DNA of 39,367 nt from Proteobacteria bacterium ST_bin16 (GCA_002083595.1 MSXT01000071.1:1-39367); one strand, 5' to 3'. Positions 7,325 to 16,352 are shown, numbered from the stretch's first letter. Numbers and translations are program-made. The notes: generated from the letters alone by a model not told the origin.

Positions 7325-9355
7325 TTACGCGACGTCGGTAAAACCAATCAGCAGTTTGTTTCTAAGGCTTTTCAGTTCATCCCGGTACTGTGCCGCTTGC
7401 TCGAATTCCAGATTCTTGGCGGCACTCAGCATTTTCTTTTCAACCCGCTGAATCTCTTTGGCCAGTTGCGCTTCATTCATGGCGTCATAACGCGCCTGCA
7501 CTTGCGCGGCCTTGAGATTCTGTTGCGCGGATTCATGGTTATAGACGCCGTCGATCAAGTCTTTAATCCGTTTATGCACCGATCGCGGCGTGATGCCATT
7601 TTGCAGATTATGCTCCACCTGCTTCTGGCGTCGCCGGTTGGTCTCATCTATGGCAACGCGCATCGAGCGGGTAATACGATCCGCATATAAAATCGCTGTG
7701 CCATTGATATGACGGGCCGCCCGGCCGATGGTCTGAATCAATGACCGCTCCGAACGCAGAAAACCTTCCTTATCGGCATCCAGTATCGCCACCAGCGAAA
7801 CTTCCGGAATATCCAAGCCCTCACGCAACAGGTTAATCCCAACCAGCACATCGAATTGTCCCAGGCGCAAATCGCGGATAATTTCCACGCGTTCAACAGT
7901 GTCGATGTCGGAATGCAGATAACGCACTTTGATTTGGTGATCGGAAAAATAATCGGTCAGATCCTCCGCCATGCGTTTGGTCAACGTGGTGACCAATACG
8001 CGCTCGTTCTTGGCGGTACGCAAATGGACCTCCGACATTAAATCGTCTACCTGCGTGGCGACCGGGCGCACTTCAATGACCGGATCCACCAGACCGGTCG
8101 GACGCACCACCTGTTCCACCACCTGACCGCTATGTTGTTTCTCATAATCGGCGGGTGTCGCCGATACAAACACGGTTTGCCGCATCCGTTGCTCGAATTC
8201 CTCGAATCGCAGCGGACGGTTATCTAATGCGGACGGCAGGCGGAAACCATAATTCACCAGATTTTCCTTGCGCGAACGGTCTCCTTTGTACATACCGCCG
8301 ATCTGCGGCACCGTGACATGACTTTCATCGATAATCATCAGCGCATCGGGCGGCAGATAATCGAGCAGCGTGGGTGGCGGTTCGCCGGGTTTTTTGCCGG
8401 ACAGATGACGGGAATAATTTTCGATGCCTTTGCAGAAACCCAATTCATTGAGCATTTCCAGATCGAAACGCGTGCGTTGCTCCAGTCGTTGCGCTTCGAC
8501 CAGCCGGTTTTCCTGGTAGAAATACTCCAGCCGCTCGCGCAATTCGGTTTTGATGGTTTCCATCGCGCGCAACGTGGTGCTGCGCGGCGTGACATAGTGA
8601 CTGGAAGGATAAACGGTGAAGCGCGACAGTTTTTGCAGCATACGGCCGGTGAGCGGATCGAACAGCGACATGCTGTCGACTTCGTCGTCGAACAGCGATA
8701 CCCGCACCGCCGCCTCCGAGCTTTCCGCCGGGAAAATATCGACTACATCGCCGCGCACGCGAAAAACACCGCGTTTGAATTCCAGCTCATTGCGATCGTA
8801 TTGCATCTCGGTCAGGCGCTTGATAATGTCGCGCTGCGAAATTTTCTCGCCGCTGCGCAAATGCAGAATCATGCCGTGATAATCCACCGGATCGCCGATA
8901 CCGTAAATACACGACACCGTCGCCACGATGATGGCGTCATCGCGTTCCAGCATCGACTTGGTCGCGGACAAGCGCATTTGCTCGATATGCTCGTTGATGC
9001 TGGAATCTTTTTCGATAAACAGATCACGCGCCGGAACATACGCCTCGGGCTGGTAATAATCGTAGTACGAGACGAAATACTCGATGGCGTTTTCCGGGAA
9101 AAATTCGCGCATTTCCGCGTACAGCTGCGCCGCTAGCGTTTTATTCGGCGCGATCACGATGGCTGGACGGCCCAAACGCGCGATCATGTTGGCAATCGTA
9201 TACGTTTTACCGGATCCGGTAACACCCAATAACGTTTGATACGCCAAGCCATCGTTTATGCCTTCGACCAATTGCGCAATTGCAGCCGGCTGGTCGCCCG
9301 CGGGAGCAAACGCTTGATGTAATTTGTACGGACTATTGGGGAAGGTTGCGATCAC
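7325..9355 (-). CDS. uvrB: UvrABC excinuclease subunit B
   Basis: UvrB is the helicase-like damage-verification subunit of nucleotide excision repair; it is loaded by UvrA and recruits UvrC. The 676-residue protein has Walker A GVTGSGKTYT (Lys50), the beta-hairpin region SYYDYYQPEAYVP, the DEAD-like DESH box and the late helicase motifs GLDIPEVSLVAILDADKEG and QTIGRAARH. It ends with a UVR motif (KNLEFEQAAQYRDELKSL) for UvrC contact. The start is GTG at 9355; I see no in-frame ATG upstream. It is divergent from the aminotransferase gene. No LexA box was recognised in the 78 bases between the two starts. Confidence 0.98.
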   Translation of the reverse strand: MIATFPNSPYKLHQAFAPAGDQPAAIAQLVEGINDGLAYQTLLGVTGSGKTYTIANMIARLGRPAIVIAPNKTLAAQLYAEMREFFPENAIEYFVSYYDYYQPEAYVPARDLFIEKDSSINEHIEQMRLSATKSMLERDDAIIVATVSCIYGIGDPVDYHGMILHLRSGEKISQRDIIKRLTEMQYDRNELEFKRGVFRVRGDVVDIFPAESSEAAVRVSLFDDEVDSMSLFDPLTGRMLQKLSRFTVYPSSHYVTPRSTTLRAMETIKTELRERLEYFYQENRLVEAQRLEQRTRFDLEMLNELGFCKGIENYSRHLSGKKPGEPPPTLLDYLPPDALMIIDESHVTVPQIGGMYKGDRSRKENLVNYGFRLPSALDNRPLRFEEFEQRMRQTVFVSATPADYEKQHSGQVVEQVVRPTGLVDPVIEVRPVATQVDDLMSEVHLRTAKNERVLVTTLTKRMAEDLTDYFSDHQIKVRYLHSDIDTVERVEIIRDLRLGQFDVLVGINLLREGLDIPEVSLVAILDADKEGFLRSERSLIQTIGRAARHINGTAILYADRITRSMRVAIDETNRRRQKQVEHNLQNGITPRSVHKRIKDLIDGVYNHESAQQNLKAAQVQARYDAMNEAQLAKEIQRVEKKMLSAAKNLEFEQAAQYRDELKSLRNKLLIGFTDVA

Positions 9356-9433
9356 AGGTATAATTCCATCATTGAATTGTTTCTTTGTGTCATTTTAACA
9401 TGCCGGTCTACCTATTTTAGTGCGAGGATTTTT

Positions 9434-10627
9434 GTGGAACTCTCTAACCGCGTTCAAACCATCAAGCCATCTCCTACTCTTGCTGTCACCGCCCGGGCTG
9501 CGAAACTCAAAGCCGAAGGGAAGGACATCATTGGATTGGGAGCGGGCGAACCCGATTTTGATACTCCTCAGCACATTAAGGATGCCGCCATTGCGGCGAT
9601 CAATAAAGGCCAGACCAAATACACGGCGGTTGGCGGCACACCCGGTCTGAAAAATGCCATCGTGGCAAAGTTCAAACGGGAAAATAACTTTGTCTTCGAT
9701 GCCAAACAAATTCTGGTTTCCTGCGGCGGTAAACAGAGCTTTTTTAATCTGGCATTGTCGGTGATCAATCCCGGCGACGAAGTCATCATTCCGGCACCGT
9801 ATTGGGTTTCTTATCCTGACATTGTGTTAATCGCGGAAGGCAAGCCGGTTTTCATCAATACCGGCATCGAGCAGAATTTCAAAATTTCCGCGGCACAATT
9901 GGAAGCCGCGATCACCCCGAAAACCAAAATGTTTGTCATCAATAGTCCGAGTAATCCATCCGGAGCGGTTTACACACTGGATGAACTGAAAGCATTGGGG
10001 GAAGTGTTACGCAAGCATCCGCAGATTCTGATCGCTACGGACGATATGTACGAGCATATTCTGTTATCGGGTCAGAAATTTATTAACATCGTCAACGCCT
10101 GCCCGGAATTATTTGCCCAGACCGTGGTTCTGAATGGCGTTTCCAAGGCGTATTCGATGACTGGATGGCGTATCGGCTATTGCGGCGGACCTGCGCACAT
10201 TATTACCGCAATGGAGAATATTCAATCGCAAAGCACGTCCAACCCAAGCTCTATTTCGCAAGCAGCGGCTGAAGCGGCATTGAACGGTGATCAGTCCTGT
10301 ATGAATCCGATGATCGCGGCGTTCAAGGAACGCAATATTTTTGTTACCGAGCAACTGAATCAAATCAACGGTGTGCGTTGCTTATCTTCCGATGGTGCTT
10401 TTTATGCCTTTGCGGATGCCCGCCAATCGATTGATGATCTCTACAAGAAAAACTTGATTGGCGCACAAAACGATATCGCGTTTAGCGAATATCTGCTGGA
10501 AAAAGCGGGGGTTGCCGTAGTTCCCGGTTCCGCTTTCGGATGTGACGGCTATATGCGCCTGTCTTTCGCCACATCAATGGATAATCTAATGCAAGCGCTC
10601 AGTCGCATCAAGAACCTGCTGAAATAA
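9434..10627 (+). CDS. aspC: Class I pyridoxal-phosphate aminotransferase (aspartate type)
   Basis: This is a fold-type I aminotransferase, most likely moving the amino group between aspartate or an aromatic donor and 2-oxoglutarate. The 397-residue protein shows GLGAGEPDFDTP near the start, Asn174 in SPSNPSG, Asp203 and Tyr206 in ATDDMYEHIL, and the PLP-binding Lys238 in GVSKAYSMTGWRIGY. It groups by eye with the I-gamma or 1b aspartate aminotransferases, some of which also accept prephenate, so aspartate/prephenate use is possible. I chose the GTG at 9434, preceded by GAGG. An upstream ATG at 9377 would add 19 residues outside the family pattern. It is divergent from uvrB and convergent with flhC. 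Confidence 0.9.
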   Translation: MELSNRVQTIKPSPTLAVTARAAKLKAEGKDIIGLGAGEPDFDTPQHIKDAAIAAINKGQTKYTAVGGTPGLKNAIVAKFKRENNFVFDAKQILVSCGGKQSFFNLALSVINPGDEVIIPAPYWVSYPDIVLIAEGKPVFINTGIEQNFKISAAQLEAAITPKTKMFVINSPSNPSGAVYTLDELKALGEVLRKHPQILIATDDMYEHILLSGQKFINIVNACPELFAQTVVLNGVSKAYSMTGWRIGYCGGPAHIITAMENIQSQSTSNPSSISQAAAEAALNGDQSCMNPMIAAFKERNIFVTEQLNQINGVRCLSSDGAFYAFADARQSIDDLYKKNLIGAQNDIAFSEYLLEKAGVAVVPGSAFGCDGYMRLSFATSMDNLMQALSRIKNLLK

Positions 10628-10656
10628 CTGGATTGACTTGGCAAATTTATGTTTTT

Positions 10657-11193
10657 CTAGTGCAAATTAGCAAGCGCTGCTTTTTTCGTTTTCCCAGCAC
10701 GCGAAGGAATATTACATAGACCACACACATGATTGGAATGAATCTCCAGTGAGTGCACGACAAAACTGCCGTGACAATTCACACATGGCGCTATGCACAA
10801 TACGCCGCTTTCCACAAAACGCACCAGAGTCCATGCGCGGGTCAAACTTAACACTTTCTCGAGTTGATGGACCGTGATGTGCTCGGTATAGAGCCGGTAA
10901 CTCTTAATCAGCGCATCAATACCGTCAATCCCGGTATTTTTCGTTACATAATGATAGATGTTGATAAATAACGAAGAATGCATATTCGGTTGCCAGCTCA
11001 TGAACCAATCCTCCGAATACGGCAGCATCCCTTTGGGTGGCGATACCCCTCTGATTTCCTTATACAGTTTAACCAGTCTTTCACGGCTCAGATCGGTATT
11101 CATTTCCAGAACCTGTAGCCGGGCACCCAATTCAATTAATTCTGTCGCCAGCTGGATTTGCTTGGCTTCGGTGATAATGCTTCGATTGCGCAT
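10657..11193 (-). CDS. flhC: Flagellar master transcriptional activator FlhC
   Basis: FlhC joins FlhD in a DNA-binding complex that switches on class II flagellar promoters. The 178-residue protein contains the zinc-binding cysteines Cys137, Cys140, Cys157 and Cys160 (PCVNCHG and HVCGLC), at the same positions as in the E. coli protein. Its N-terminal helical part contains LYKEIRGVSPPKGMLPYS, and SWQPNMHSSLFINIYHY follows. A GGGAGT ribosome-binding site precedes the ATG. It follows flhD by 31 bases in the usual flhD-flhC order. No other flagellar or chemotaxis gene is in the window, so the regulon it controls is encoded elsewhere. Confidence 0.95.
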   Translation of the reverse strand: MRNRSIITEAKQIQLATELIELGARLQVLEMNTDLSRERLVKLYKEIRGVSPPKGMLPYSEDWFMSWQPNMHSSLFINIYHYVTKNTGIDGIDALIKSYRLYTEHITVHQLEKVLSLTRAWTLVRFVESGVLCIAPCVNCHGSFVVHSLEIHSNHVCGLCNIPSRAGKTKKAALANLH

Positions 11194-11224
11194 AATATTA
11201 CTCCCTGATTTCGTCTATTGAATG

Positions 11225-11542
11225 CTATGCAATCGCTTCTGCCGGTTTTCCTGCCATTAGAATCGCGGCATGCGATTTGGTAACCGATTGGTCGCGGGAA
11301 TCGTTGGACAGCATATCGGCAATCAATCGATCATCAAAGCGGAAACGGCACAGTAACGTATTGGAAGCCGCCATTTTGATCAGCTGTGCTGAACTCAACT
11401 TTTCCAGTATATCAGCAATATCCTGATTAATTCCCAATCGATACATGGCGGCTACTCTGTCATCCCGCAACATCTGTTTAGCCAGCAGCAAATAACTTAA
11501 ATTGATATCTCTGATTTCGTCAAGCAATTGATTGGTTTCCAT
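11225..11542 (-). CDS. flhD: Flagellar master transcriptional activator FlhD
   Basis: FlhD is the small helical partner of FlhC. The 105-residue protein reads METNQLLDEIRDINLSYLLL, then AKQMLRDDRVAAMYRLGI, then a helix-turn-helix-like LIKMAASNTLLCRFRF. Cys65 is at the position that links the E. coli FlhD dimer. An AAGGGTGA ribosome-binding site lies upstream of the ATG at 11542. It is the promoter-proximal gene of flhDC. The 144 bases upstream, up to the end of a small unknown gene, are A+T rich and should hold the promoter, but no clear -35/-10 pair could be chosen. Confidence 0.93.
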   Translation of the reverse strand: METNQLLDEIRDINLSYLLLAKQMLRDDRVAAMYRLGINQDIADILEKLSSAQLIKMAASNTLLCRFRFDDRLIADMLSNDSRDQSVTKSHAAILMAGKPAEAIA

Positions 11543-11672
11543 TTCATCACCCTTTTAATTAAAAATATTTGAATTAAAACACCGTAACGCACAGGTGAGA
11601 TTTTCAATTATGGGGCAGTGGAAGTAAATGGAAGATGAGCTTAATCGAGGTTAGGTAATCTTCTCATCAAAA

Positions 11673-11691
11673 TGTAGGAATTTTACCTACA
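11673..11691. promoter_or_regulatory. Short inverted repeat upstream of flhD
   Basis: TGTAGG and CCTACA form perfect 6-base arms around the 7-base spacer AATTTTA. The element overlaps the stop codon of the small unknown gene and lies about 130 bases upstream of flhD. It could be a regulator site for flhDC or simply chance; nothing names the regulator. Confidence 0.2.
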
Positions 11692-12004
11692 GAAGAAACG
11701 CTTCATAGAACGGGATTGGAAGACTCGTTGCTGACTGCCGGGATACGCCAAGAAACATGAGTCTCCTGACCAAGACTACAGCCTCGGCAATAATCTCCAG
11801 ACTTGCAAGATCGGCAATACTATCACGCGGTATAGAACAGTCTATCTTAGGAATACCGGCGGAAAAGTGTTCTAAATTGGTAAAAATGCACAATCCATCG
11901 GTACCATGATCGATTGAGATACCCAACGTATCGAATGGATACCCCGCAGCAACATTATTTTCCTGTTCATCCCGCACTTGAGCTACAGAGGAACCAACGC
12001 TCAT
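11687..12004 (-). CDS. Hypothetical protein
   Basis: I do not recognise this protein. The best start is the ATG at 12004, with GAGG six bases upstream, giving 105 residues; the frame stays open upstream to a TTG at 12073. The protein starts MSVGSSVAQVRDEQENN, is mixed in composition with no membrane helix or signal peptide, and contains LGISIDHGTDGLCIFTNLEH and a helical SIADLASLEIIAEAVVLVRR. It lies upstream of flhD on the same strand, 144 bases away, but nothing ties it to motility. It may be a lineage-specific gene or a spurious frame. Confidence 0.42.
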   Translation of the reverse strand: MSVGSSVAQVRDEQENNVAAGYPFDTLGISIDHGTDGLCIFTNLEHFSAGIPKIDCSIPRDSIADLASLEIIAEAVVLVRRLMFLGVSRQSATSLPIPFYEAFLL

Positions 12005-12232
12005 TGAGATCCTCATCTCCGCTTCCCAGGTTTCCGGCAAATACCATGTTATGAATATTTTCAGGCACGGCAATTTTTGCCGGGCTTGCCGCTTGTTTGG
12101 ACAAAAAAATCAAATATAAAAACGCAAACATAGTCTCTGTATGCTTTGCCGCAGACTGGCATGATCGTTGCTCTTAGCATGTACAACAAAGTTTCCATTA
12201 TTAACCGCAGCACTTATCGATCAGGAATTCCT

Positions 12233-13198
12233 ATGCAAAATAAATTTGAGAGCTTGGAACTCGGCCAATTCATTCCTTTGCACTATCACCACAATATGTT
12301 GAACGACACTGCCCGCATGCAAGGGTTTAAAGATGCGATTGATCTCGCCGTCCAGCCGGGCGCCAAAGTGCTGGAACTGGGAGGCGGCACCGGCGTGCAA
12401 TCGTTCTTTGCCGCACAAAAAGCGCAGAAAGTTTATTGTGTCGAGCGCAACCCGGAACTGATTAGCGCCGCGCGCAATCTGCTGGCGCAAAACAGTAACG
12501 GAGACAAAGTGGAAGTGATTCAGGCCGATGCCATGCATTACCTGCCGCCGGAACCGGTCGATGTGGTGATTTGTGAAATGCTGCATACCGGTCTGTTACG
12601 CGAAAAGCAAATGCCGGTGATCGATTCGTTCAAACAACGTTACTTGAAGAAATTTGGCGGACCATTGCCTGCCTTCATTCCCGAAGCAAGCATTCAGGCG
12701 ATCCAACCCATGCAACACGACTTCCATTTTGCAGGCTTCTATGCGCCCACCATCCAGTTCCAAAATCCCTACGCCACTCAGGAACGCAGCAAGGGCCTAG
12801 GAGATCCCGAAGTATTCCAATTGCTGGCCTATGCCGAACCGTATAGCCAAACCTGCCAATGGGACGGGGAAATTCTGATTACCGAAGACGGTCAACTTAA
12901 TGCCTTACGGCTTATCACCAAGAATTTACTGGCCATCAATATGGCAACATGCAGCACCATTGATTGGCACACGCAATACATCGTTTTTCCGTTAGCCGAA
13001 CCCATCAAAGTTTCCAGAGGCGACCAGGTTTCCATCCGCTTCAGTTACCAAGGTGGCGCACCCCTGAATGCCCTGACGGATTCACTGCAGGTCCGTCTGA
13101 TAAGCAAGCAAACCCCAGTGTTGGAATTTGCCATGGAAGCAATGAATCGCTCAACGGAATCTCGCCCAAGAGCCGCTGAAAATGCCAGTATCCTGTAA
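12233..13198 (+). CDS. SAM-dependent methyltransferase, protein-arginine-methyltransferase-like
   Basis: The 321-residue protein has a class I methyltransferase core: motif I VLELGGGTGVQSFFAA (residues 46-61), an acidic residue ending strand 2 (VYCVERNP, Glu71), QADAMHYL and VDVVICEMLHTGLL (109-122). The CEMLHTGLL loop and the C-terminal beta region (about 190-310) recall the PRMT arrangement, in which an acidic loop binds the target guanidinium, but only part of the double-Glu loop is evident. The substrate is unknown; protein or small-molecule methylation are both possible. The ATG at 12233 is preceded by AGGA. An upstream frame from 12146 adds 29 unlikely residues. The tandem repeat begins at its 3' end. 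Confidence 0.75.
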   Translation: MQNKFESLELGQFIPLHYHHNMLNDTARMQGFKDAIDLAVQPGAKVLELGGGTGVQSFFAAQKAQKVYCVERNPELISAARNLLAQNSNGDKVEVIQADAMHYLPPEPVDVVICEMLHTGLLREKQMPVIDSFKQRYLKKFGGPLPAFIPEASIQAIQPMQHDFHFAGFYAPTIQFQNPYATQERSKGLGDPEVFQLLAYAEPYSQTCQWDGEILITEDGQLNALRLITKNLLAINMATCSTIDWHTQYIVFPLAEPIKVSRGDQVSIRFSYQGGAPLNALTDSLQVRLISKQTPVLEFAMEAMNRSTESRPRAAENASIL

Positions 13199-13390
13199 TC
13201 ACTTCTAAAGGTATCAAATCTTTCCGGAGCCTTGCCAGGCATCGCTTGGCAAGGCTCAATGATGTACCGGAGCAGCTGTTTTGTTCGCTTCTAAAAAAAC
13301 CGGATTTCATTTCATCCTTCGCTAATTTCTTCCACCCAACCCTCTTCAACACACCGAACTCTTAACAAAAAATTCACATTTATAACTCTA
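13192..13390. repeat. Imperfect tandem direct repeat, copy 1
   Basis: A block starting at the last codons of the methyltransferase gene is repeated at an offset of 214 bases. Shared stretches include AGGTATCAAATCTTTCC, CTTGCCAG...GCTTGGCAAG, CAGCTGTTTTGTTCG, CCGGATTTCATT and CTTAACAAA. Copy 1 keeps a perfect 11-base hairpin. It has no convincing coding frame. Confidence 0.75.
13227..13257. terminator. Perfect hairpin in repeat copy 1 (possible terminator)
   Basis: GAGCCTTGCCA (13227-13237) and TGGCAAGGCTC (13247-13257) form an 11-base-pair stem with a 9-base loop, 29 bases after the methyltransferase stop. No T run follows on either side, so it could be a weak terminator, an mRNA-stabilising stem or part of a small RNA. 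The matching stem in copy 2 has decayed to about 7 base pairs. Confidence 0.4.
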
Positions 13391-13405
13391 ACAGACGAAC
13401 CGATT

Positions 13406-13606
13406 CCTGCAATCACCTCTCAAGGTATCAAATCTTTCCTAAACCTTGCCAGATAATGCTTGGCAAGATCCAATGATTAACTGAAACAGCTGTTTTGTTC
13501 GTCCCTAAAAACCCGGATTTCATTCTAATCTTCGATAATTTTCTCCCGCCCAACCGTCTTCGATGCCCGTGATTCTTAACAAAGAATTAACATTTAAGTC
13601 CTTATA
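13406..13606. repeat. Imperfect tandem direct repeat, copy 2
   Basis: This is the second copy of the block beginning at 13192, diverged by scattered substitutions and small indels. It ends about 135 bases before the ATG of the outer-membrane gene. Its last part is A+T rich and ends in TTATACT, a possible -10 element for that gene. The hairpin is reduced to CTTGCCA/TGGCAAG. Confidence 0.75.
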
Positions 13607-13741
13607 CTGGCCGCCCAAGCAAAATGAAAGAGAGAAGCAAGGCATGCGACCTAGTTAACAGTTGGATTGAGTCAGCAAGTGGAAGCTTCCATGCAATTTG
13701 ATTGGAAATAAAATAACCTACTAAAATGAAAGGAAGTCTGA

Positions 13742-14663
13742 ATGAAAAACATTCTTAACGAGGTACGTTCCGTTTTATTCGTTGGTGTGATTTTTTTTTG
13801 GTAGTGTGGCCTCATCTCAGGTTCTGGCACAAGATGCGGTAGCGCAACGGATTAAAGAACTGGAAGAACGTTTGCGGGCCATGCAGAGTGGCATGCAAAC
13901 AATGCAAAATGAACTGGAAAGCTTGAAAATTCAATCTTCCCAGGTAACCGGGAAAGTTGAAAAAATTCAACAAAACCCGCAAAACCAACAAACCCCTCAG
14001 CCAACTGAAAAAGTTGGAAAAGTCTCGCAAACAGCAAGTTCAGCAGAAACAAATCAAGAAGATCCAAAGAAAAGCAATATGGTATTTTTCCGCGGTGGCT
14101 TTGTGCATAGCTCGCAGCATCGCGATGGCATGGTATTCCATAGTGATGTGGTCTCTGCCGGTGCACAAGACCGGCCCGATAAGAATGGCTGGTATTTCGG
14201 TGCCGGTTTCGATTGGAATCTCACCAGGAATGCCTGGGATTTGGCACCTAGAACCAATGTGTTAGCTGAATTGATGTTCGAGTACAAAGAATTCAGCTCA
14301 CATGTACAAGGTAATGCATTGGCCAATATGCCGACCCAACTGATTGGCGGCGCTATCAATCCACACAGCGTCACAGTGAGCCAACTATCCATATACGCAT
14401 CGCCCAAAATCAAGTTTCTTGAAGGCAACCGGTTCAGGCCGTGGATCATTCCAGCCGGTTTCGGCATGCACATCATCAGCCCGCCGGGCGAATCAGCCTC
14501 CTTTTTTATTCCCGGCGTCGTATTTGCCGGAGGAGCGGAATATCGAGTCTGGAAAGATTTTTACGCCGGTGTCGACGCTCGTTACCATATTACCGGTGGT
14601 AAGAAAGATGGTATCAATGTCGACGGTCTGACGGCTGGCGGTTATTTAGGCATCGGTTTCTAA
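13742..14663 (+). CDS. Coiled-coil outer-membrane beta-barrel protein, frameshifted at a nine-T run
   Basis: From the ATG at 13742 (AGGAAG upstream) translation begins a signal peptide (MKNILNEVRSVLFVGVIFF) but meets TAG at 13802-13804. Removing one T from the nine-T run at 13791-13799 gives a continuous 306-residue protein whose signal peptide completes as GSVASSQVLA followed by QDAVAQRIKELEERLRAM. The mature protein starts with a coiled coil (about residues 30-65) and a Gln/Pro/Ser-rich linker. A domain rich in alternating aromatic residues follows (WYFGAGFDWNLTRNAWDL, AELMFEYKEF, AGVDARYHI) and ends in YLGIGF, the terminal Phe typical of outer-membrane barrels. The role is unknown, perhaps an adhesin or small porin-like barrel. 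As written the gene is off, through phase variation, decay or a homopolymer error. The intact downstream frame can be read from GTG at 13806. Confidence 0.75.
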
Positions 14664-14700
14664 CGTTCACACTTCATCAAACGATCTGAAGTCCCATAAA

Positions 14701-14731
14701 GCGAGGTGGGTAGCAATGCCACTCACCTCGC
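14701..14731 (+). terminator. Strong hairpin downstream of the outer-membrane gene
   Basis: Two 14-base arms (14701-14714 and 14718-14731) enclose the loop AAT; the outer eight pairs, GCGAGGTG with CACCTCGC, are perfect, with one wobble and one mismatch further in. It lies 38 bases after the stop. The sequence after it is not a T run, so termination may be weak. The rest of 14664-14941 shows nothing else definite. Confidence 0.5.
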
Positions 14732-14941
14732 TCAAATGGGTAAATCAGCCGATTAATACCCGCATCATCCATTTCAAGTGCCAATGGCATACAACCAACA
14801 CGGTTTCACTTTGCTAATTAACTATCCCTCCGGAAAACATGTTAACTTCCCGTTGCAGTAATTACAGCAATCACCCGGATCAACGCCCCACACACCAAGA
14901 ACCGGTAAGATCAGCAAAAAGTAGCGGTTAAAAAAACAAAA

Positions 14942-16213
14942 ATGGATAAAAAAACTGAAATGACGCGGCACGATTTGAAATTATTCGGTATGGAAGCGGC
15001 AAAAGGCCGCTGGGTGTTTGTGGCAATCGGATTATTGATCAACGTGTGTCTGGGATCGATTTATGCCTTCAGCGTTTTCCGGAAACCATTGGAAGCTTTG
15101 TGGGGAATTTCGTCGAGCCAGAGCGGGTATCCGTTCATGGTGTTTCTGGCGGTATTTGCGGTTGCGATGCCGCTGGCGGGCAATCTGATCGAGCGCTGGG
15201 GACCGAGAATGACAGCCACACTCGGCGGTTTACTGGCGGGAACCGGGTGGATCGCGGCGAGTTTTTCCGTGGATATCGCCACTCTGACACTGTTATACGG
15301 CATCATCGGCGGCGCCGGAGTGGGTATCGTGTACGGCTGCCCGATTGCCGTCGTGGTCAAATGGTTTCCGCGCCACAGCGGACTGGCGATCGGATTGACC
15401 GTCATGGGTTTTGGCGTATCGGCATTGCTGATCGCACCGCTGATGAAAGCGATGATTCTGCAACCGGAGATCGGGATCATGCAGACGTTTCTGTACCTTG
15501 GCATGGCATTCACCATTGTCATCGCTCTCCTGGCGCAGTTATTGCGTTTCCCGCCGGATGCATGGAATCCCGCCGGATCCGACGCGCTGAACGCCGCACC
15601 GGCACCACCCGCTTTGAATTTAAACCGGCACGCCATGCTAAAAACCACCCACTTCTATGCGTTGTGGGCAACGTACACGATCGGTTGTCTGGCCGGATTG
15701 ATGGCGATCGGCATCGCATCGCCGGTCGGTACTGAAGTGGCGCAACTGGATGCGCCCACCGCAGCGCTTGCGGTGTCGTTGTTTGCGGTATTCAACGGAC
15801 TGGGGCGGCCGCTGTTCGGCGCGTTAACCGATAAGCTCGGCCCGAAGCACACCGCAATCGTTTCATTTACCTTGATCCTGAGCGCGTCTCTGCTGCTGTT
15901 CTTTTTCGGACAAGGCAACGCCATGTTGTATCTGTTGGCATTCTGCATTTTGTGGATGTGCTTGGGCGGATGGCTGGCGCTGGCACCCACCGCCACCGGC
16001 ATTTTCTTTGGAAAACTGCACTATGCGCAAAACTACGGTGTGATGTTTACCGCCTATGGTGCCGGTGCCATCTTGGGAACACTGCTGTCCGGCAGCATCA
16101 AGGACATCACCGGCAGCTATCTGCATGCATTTGCCATTGTCGCGGGATTGGCGATTCTCGGGATACTGATCGCCGCAATGGGGCTCAACGCACCGGACAA
16201 ACGAACAACTTGA
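14942..16213 (+). CDS. MFS transporter, oxalate/formate antiporter (OFA) family
   Basis: The 423-residue protein is a 12-helix major facilitator in the inner membrane. The first helix region, RWVFVAIGLLINVCLGSIYAFSVFRKPLE, is characteristic of the OFA family (shown here in part: LGSIYAFSVFRKPLEALWG). Other family marks are the loop LIERWGPR between helices 2 and 3, GGAGVGIVYGCPIAVVVKWFP, and LTDKLGPKHT in the second half. OFA proteins move small carboxylates such as oxalate, formate or pyruvate; the substrate here is unknown. The ATG at 14942 has no clear ribosome-binding site, and an ATG at 14960 is also possible. It appears to be a single gene. Confidence 0.88.
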   Translation: MDKKTEMTRHDLKLFGMEAAKGRWVFVAIGLLINVCLGSIYAFSVFRKPLEALWGISSSQSGYPFMVFLAVFAVAMPLAGNLIERWGPRMTATLGGLLAGTGWIAASFSVDIATLTLLYGIIGGAGVGIVYGCPIAVVVKWFPRHSGLAIGLTVMGFGVSALLIAPLMKAMILQPEIGIMQTFLYLGMAFTIVIALLAQLLRFPPDAWNPAGSDALNAAPAPPALNLNRHAMLKTTHFYALWATYTIGCLAGLMAIGIASPVGTEVAQLDAPTAALAVSLFAVFNGLGRPLFGALTDKLGPKHTAIVSFTLILSASLLLFFFGQGNAMLYLLAFCILWMCLGGWLALAPTATGIFFGKLHYAQNYGVMFTAYGAGAILGTLLSGSIKDITGSYLHAFAIVAGLAILGILIAAMGLNAPDKRTT

Positions 16214-16352
16214 GCTGGCGGCTTAATACCGCAGCGGCTCCACACCCCGCCACCGCTGATCTTCATTCTCTCTCCGGTTGATAACAATTCGTTTTGTTTT
16301 AAATCTTCCCGTGATAACCTTCAATAAGAAATGATCAGGGGAAAGCAATCAA

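Noticed and set aside
8318..9136. A 272-codon plus-strand frame opposite uvrB
   Set aside because: It is antisense to conserved uvrB; the protein is basic and low in recognisable structure.
9356..9433. A specific promoter pair between uvrB and aspC
   Set aside because: The 78 bases must contain starts for both genes, but no -35/-10 combination stood out enough to report.
13192..13606. The tandem repeat as a CRISPR array
   Set aside because: Only two long, diverged units with no short regular repeats or unique spacers; no cas gene nearby.
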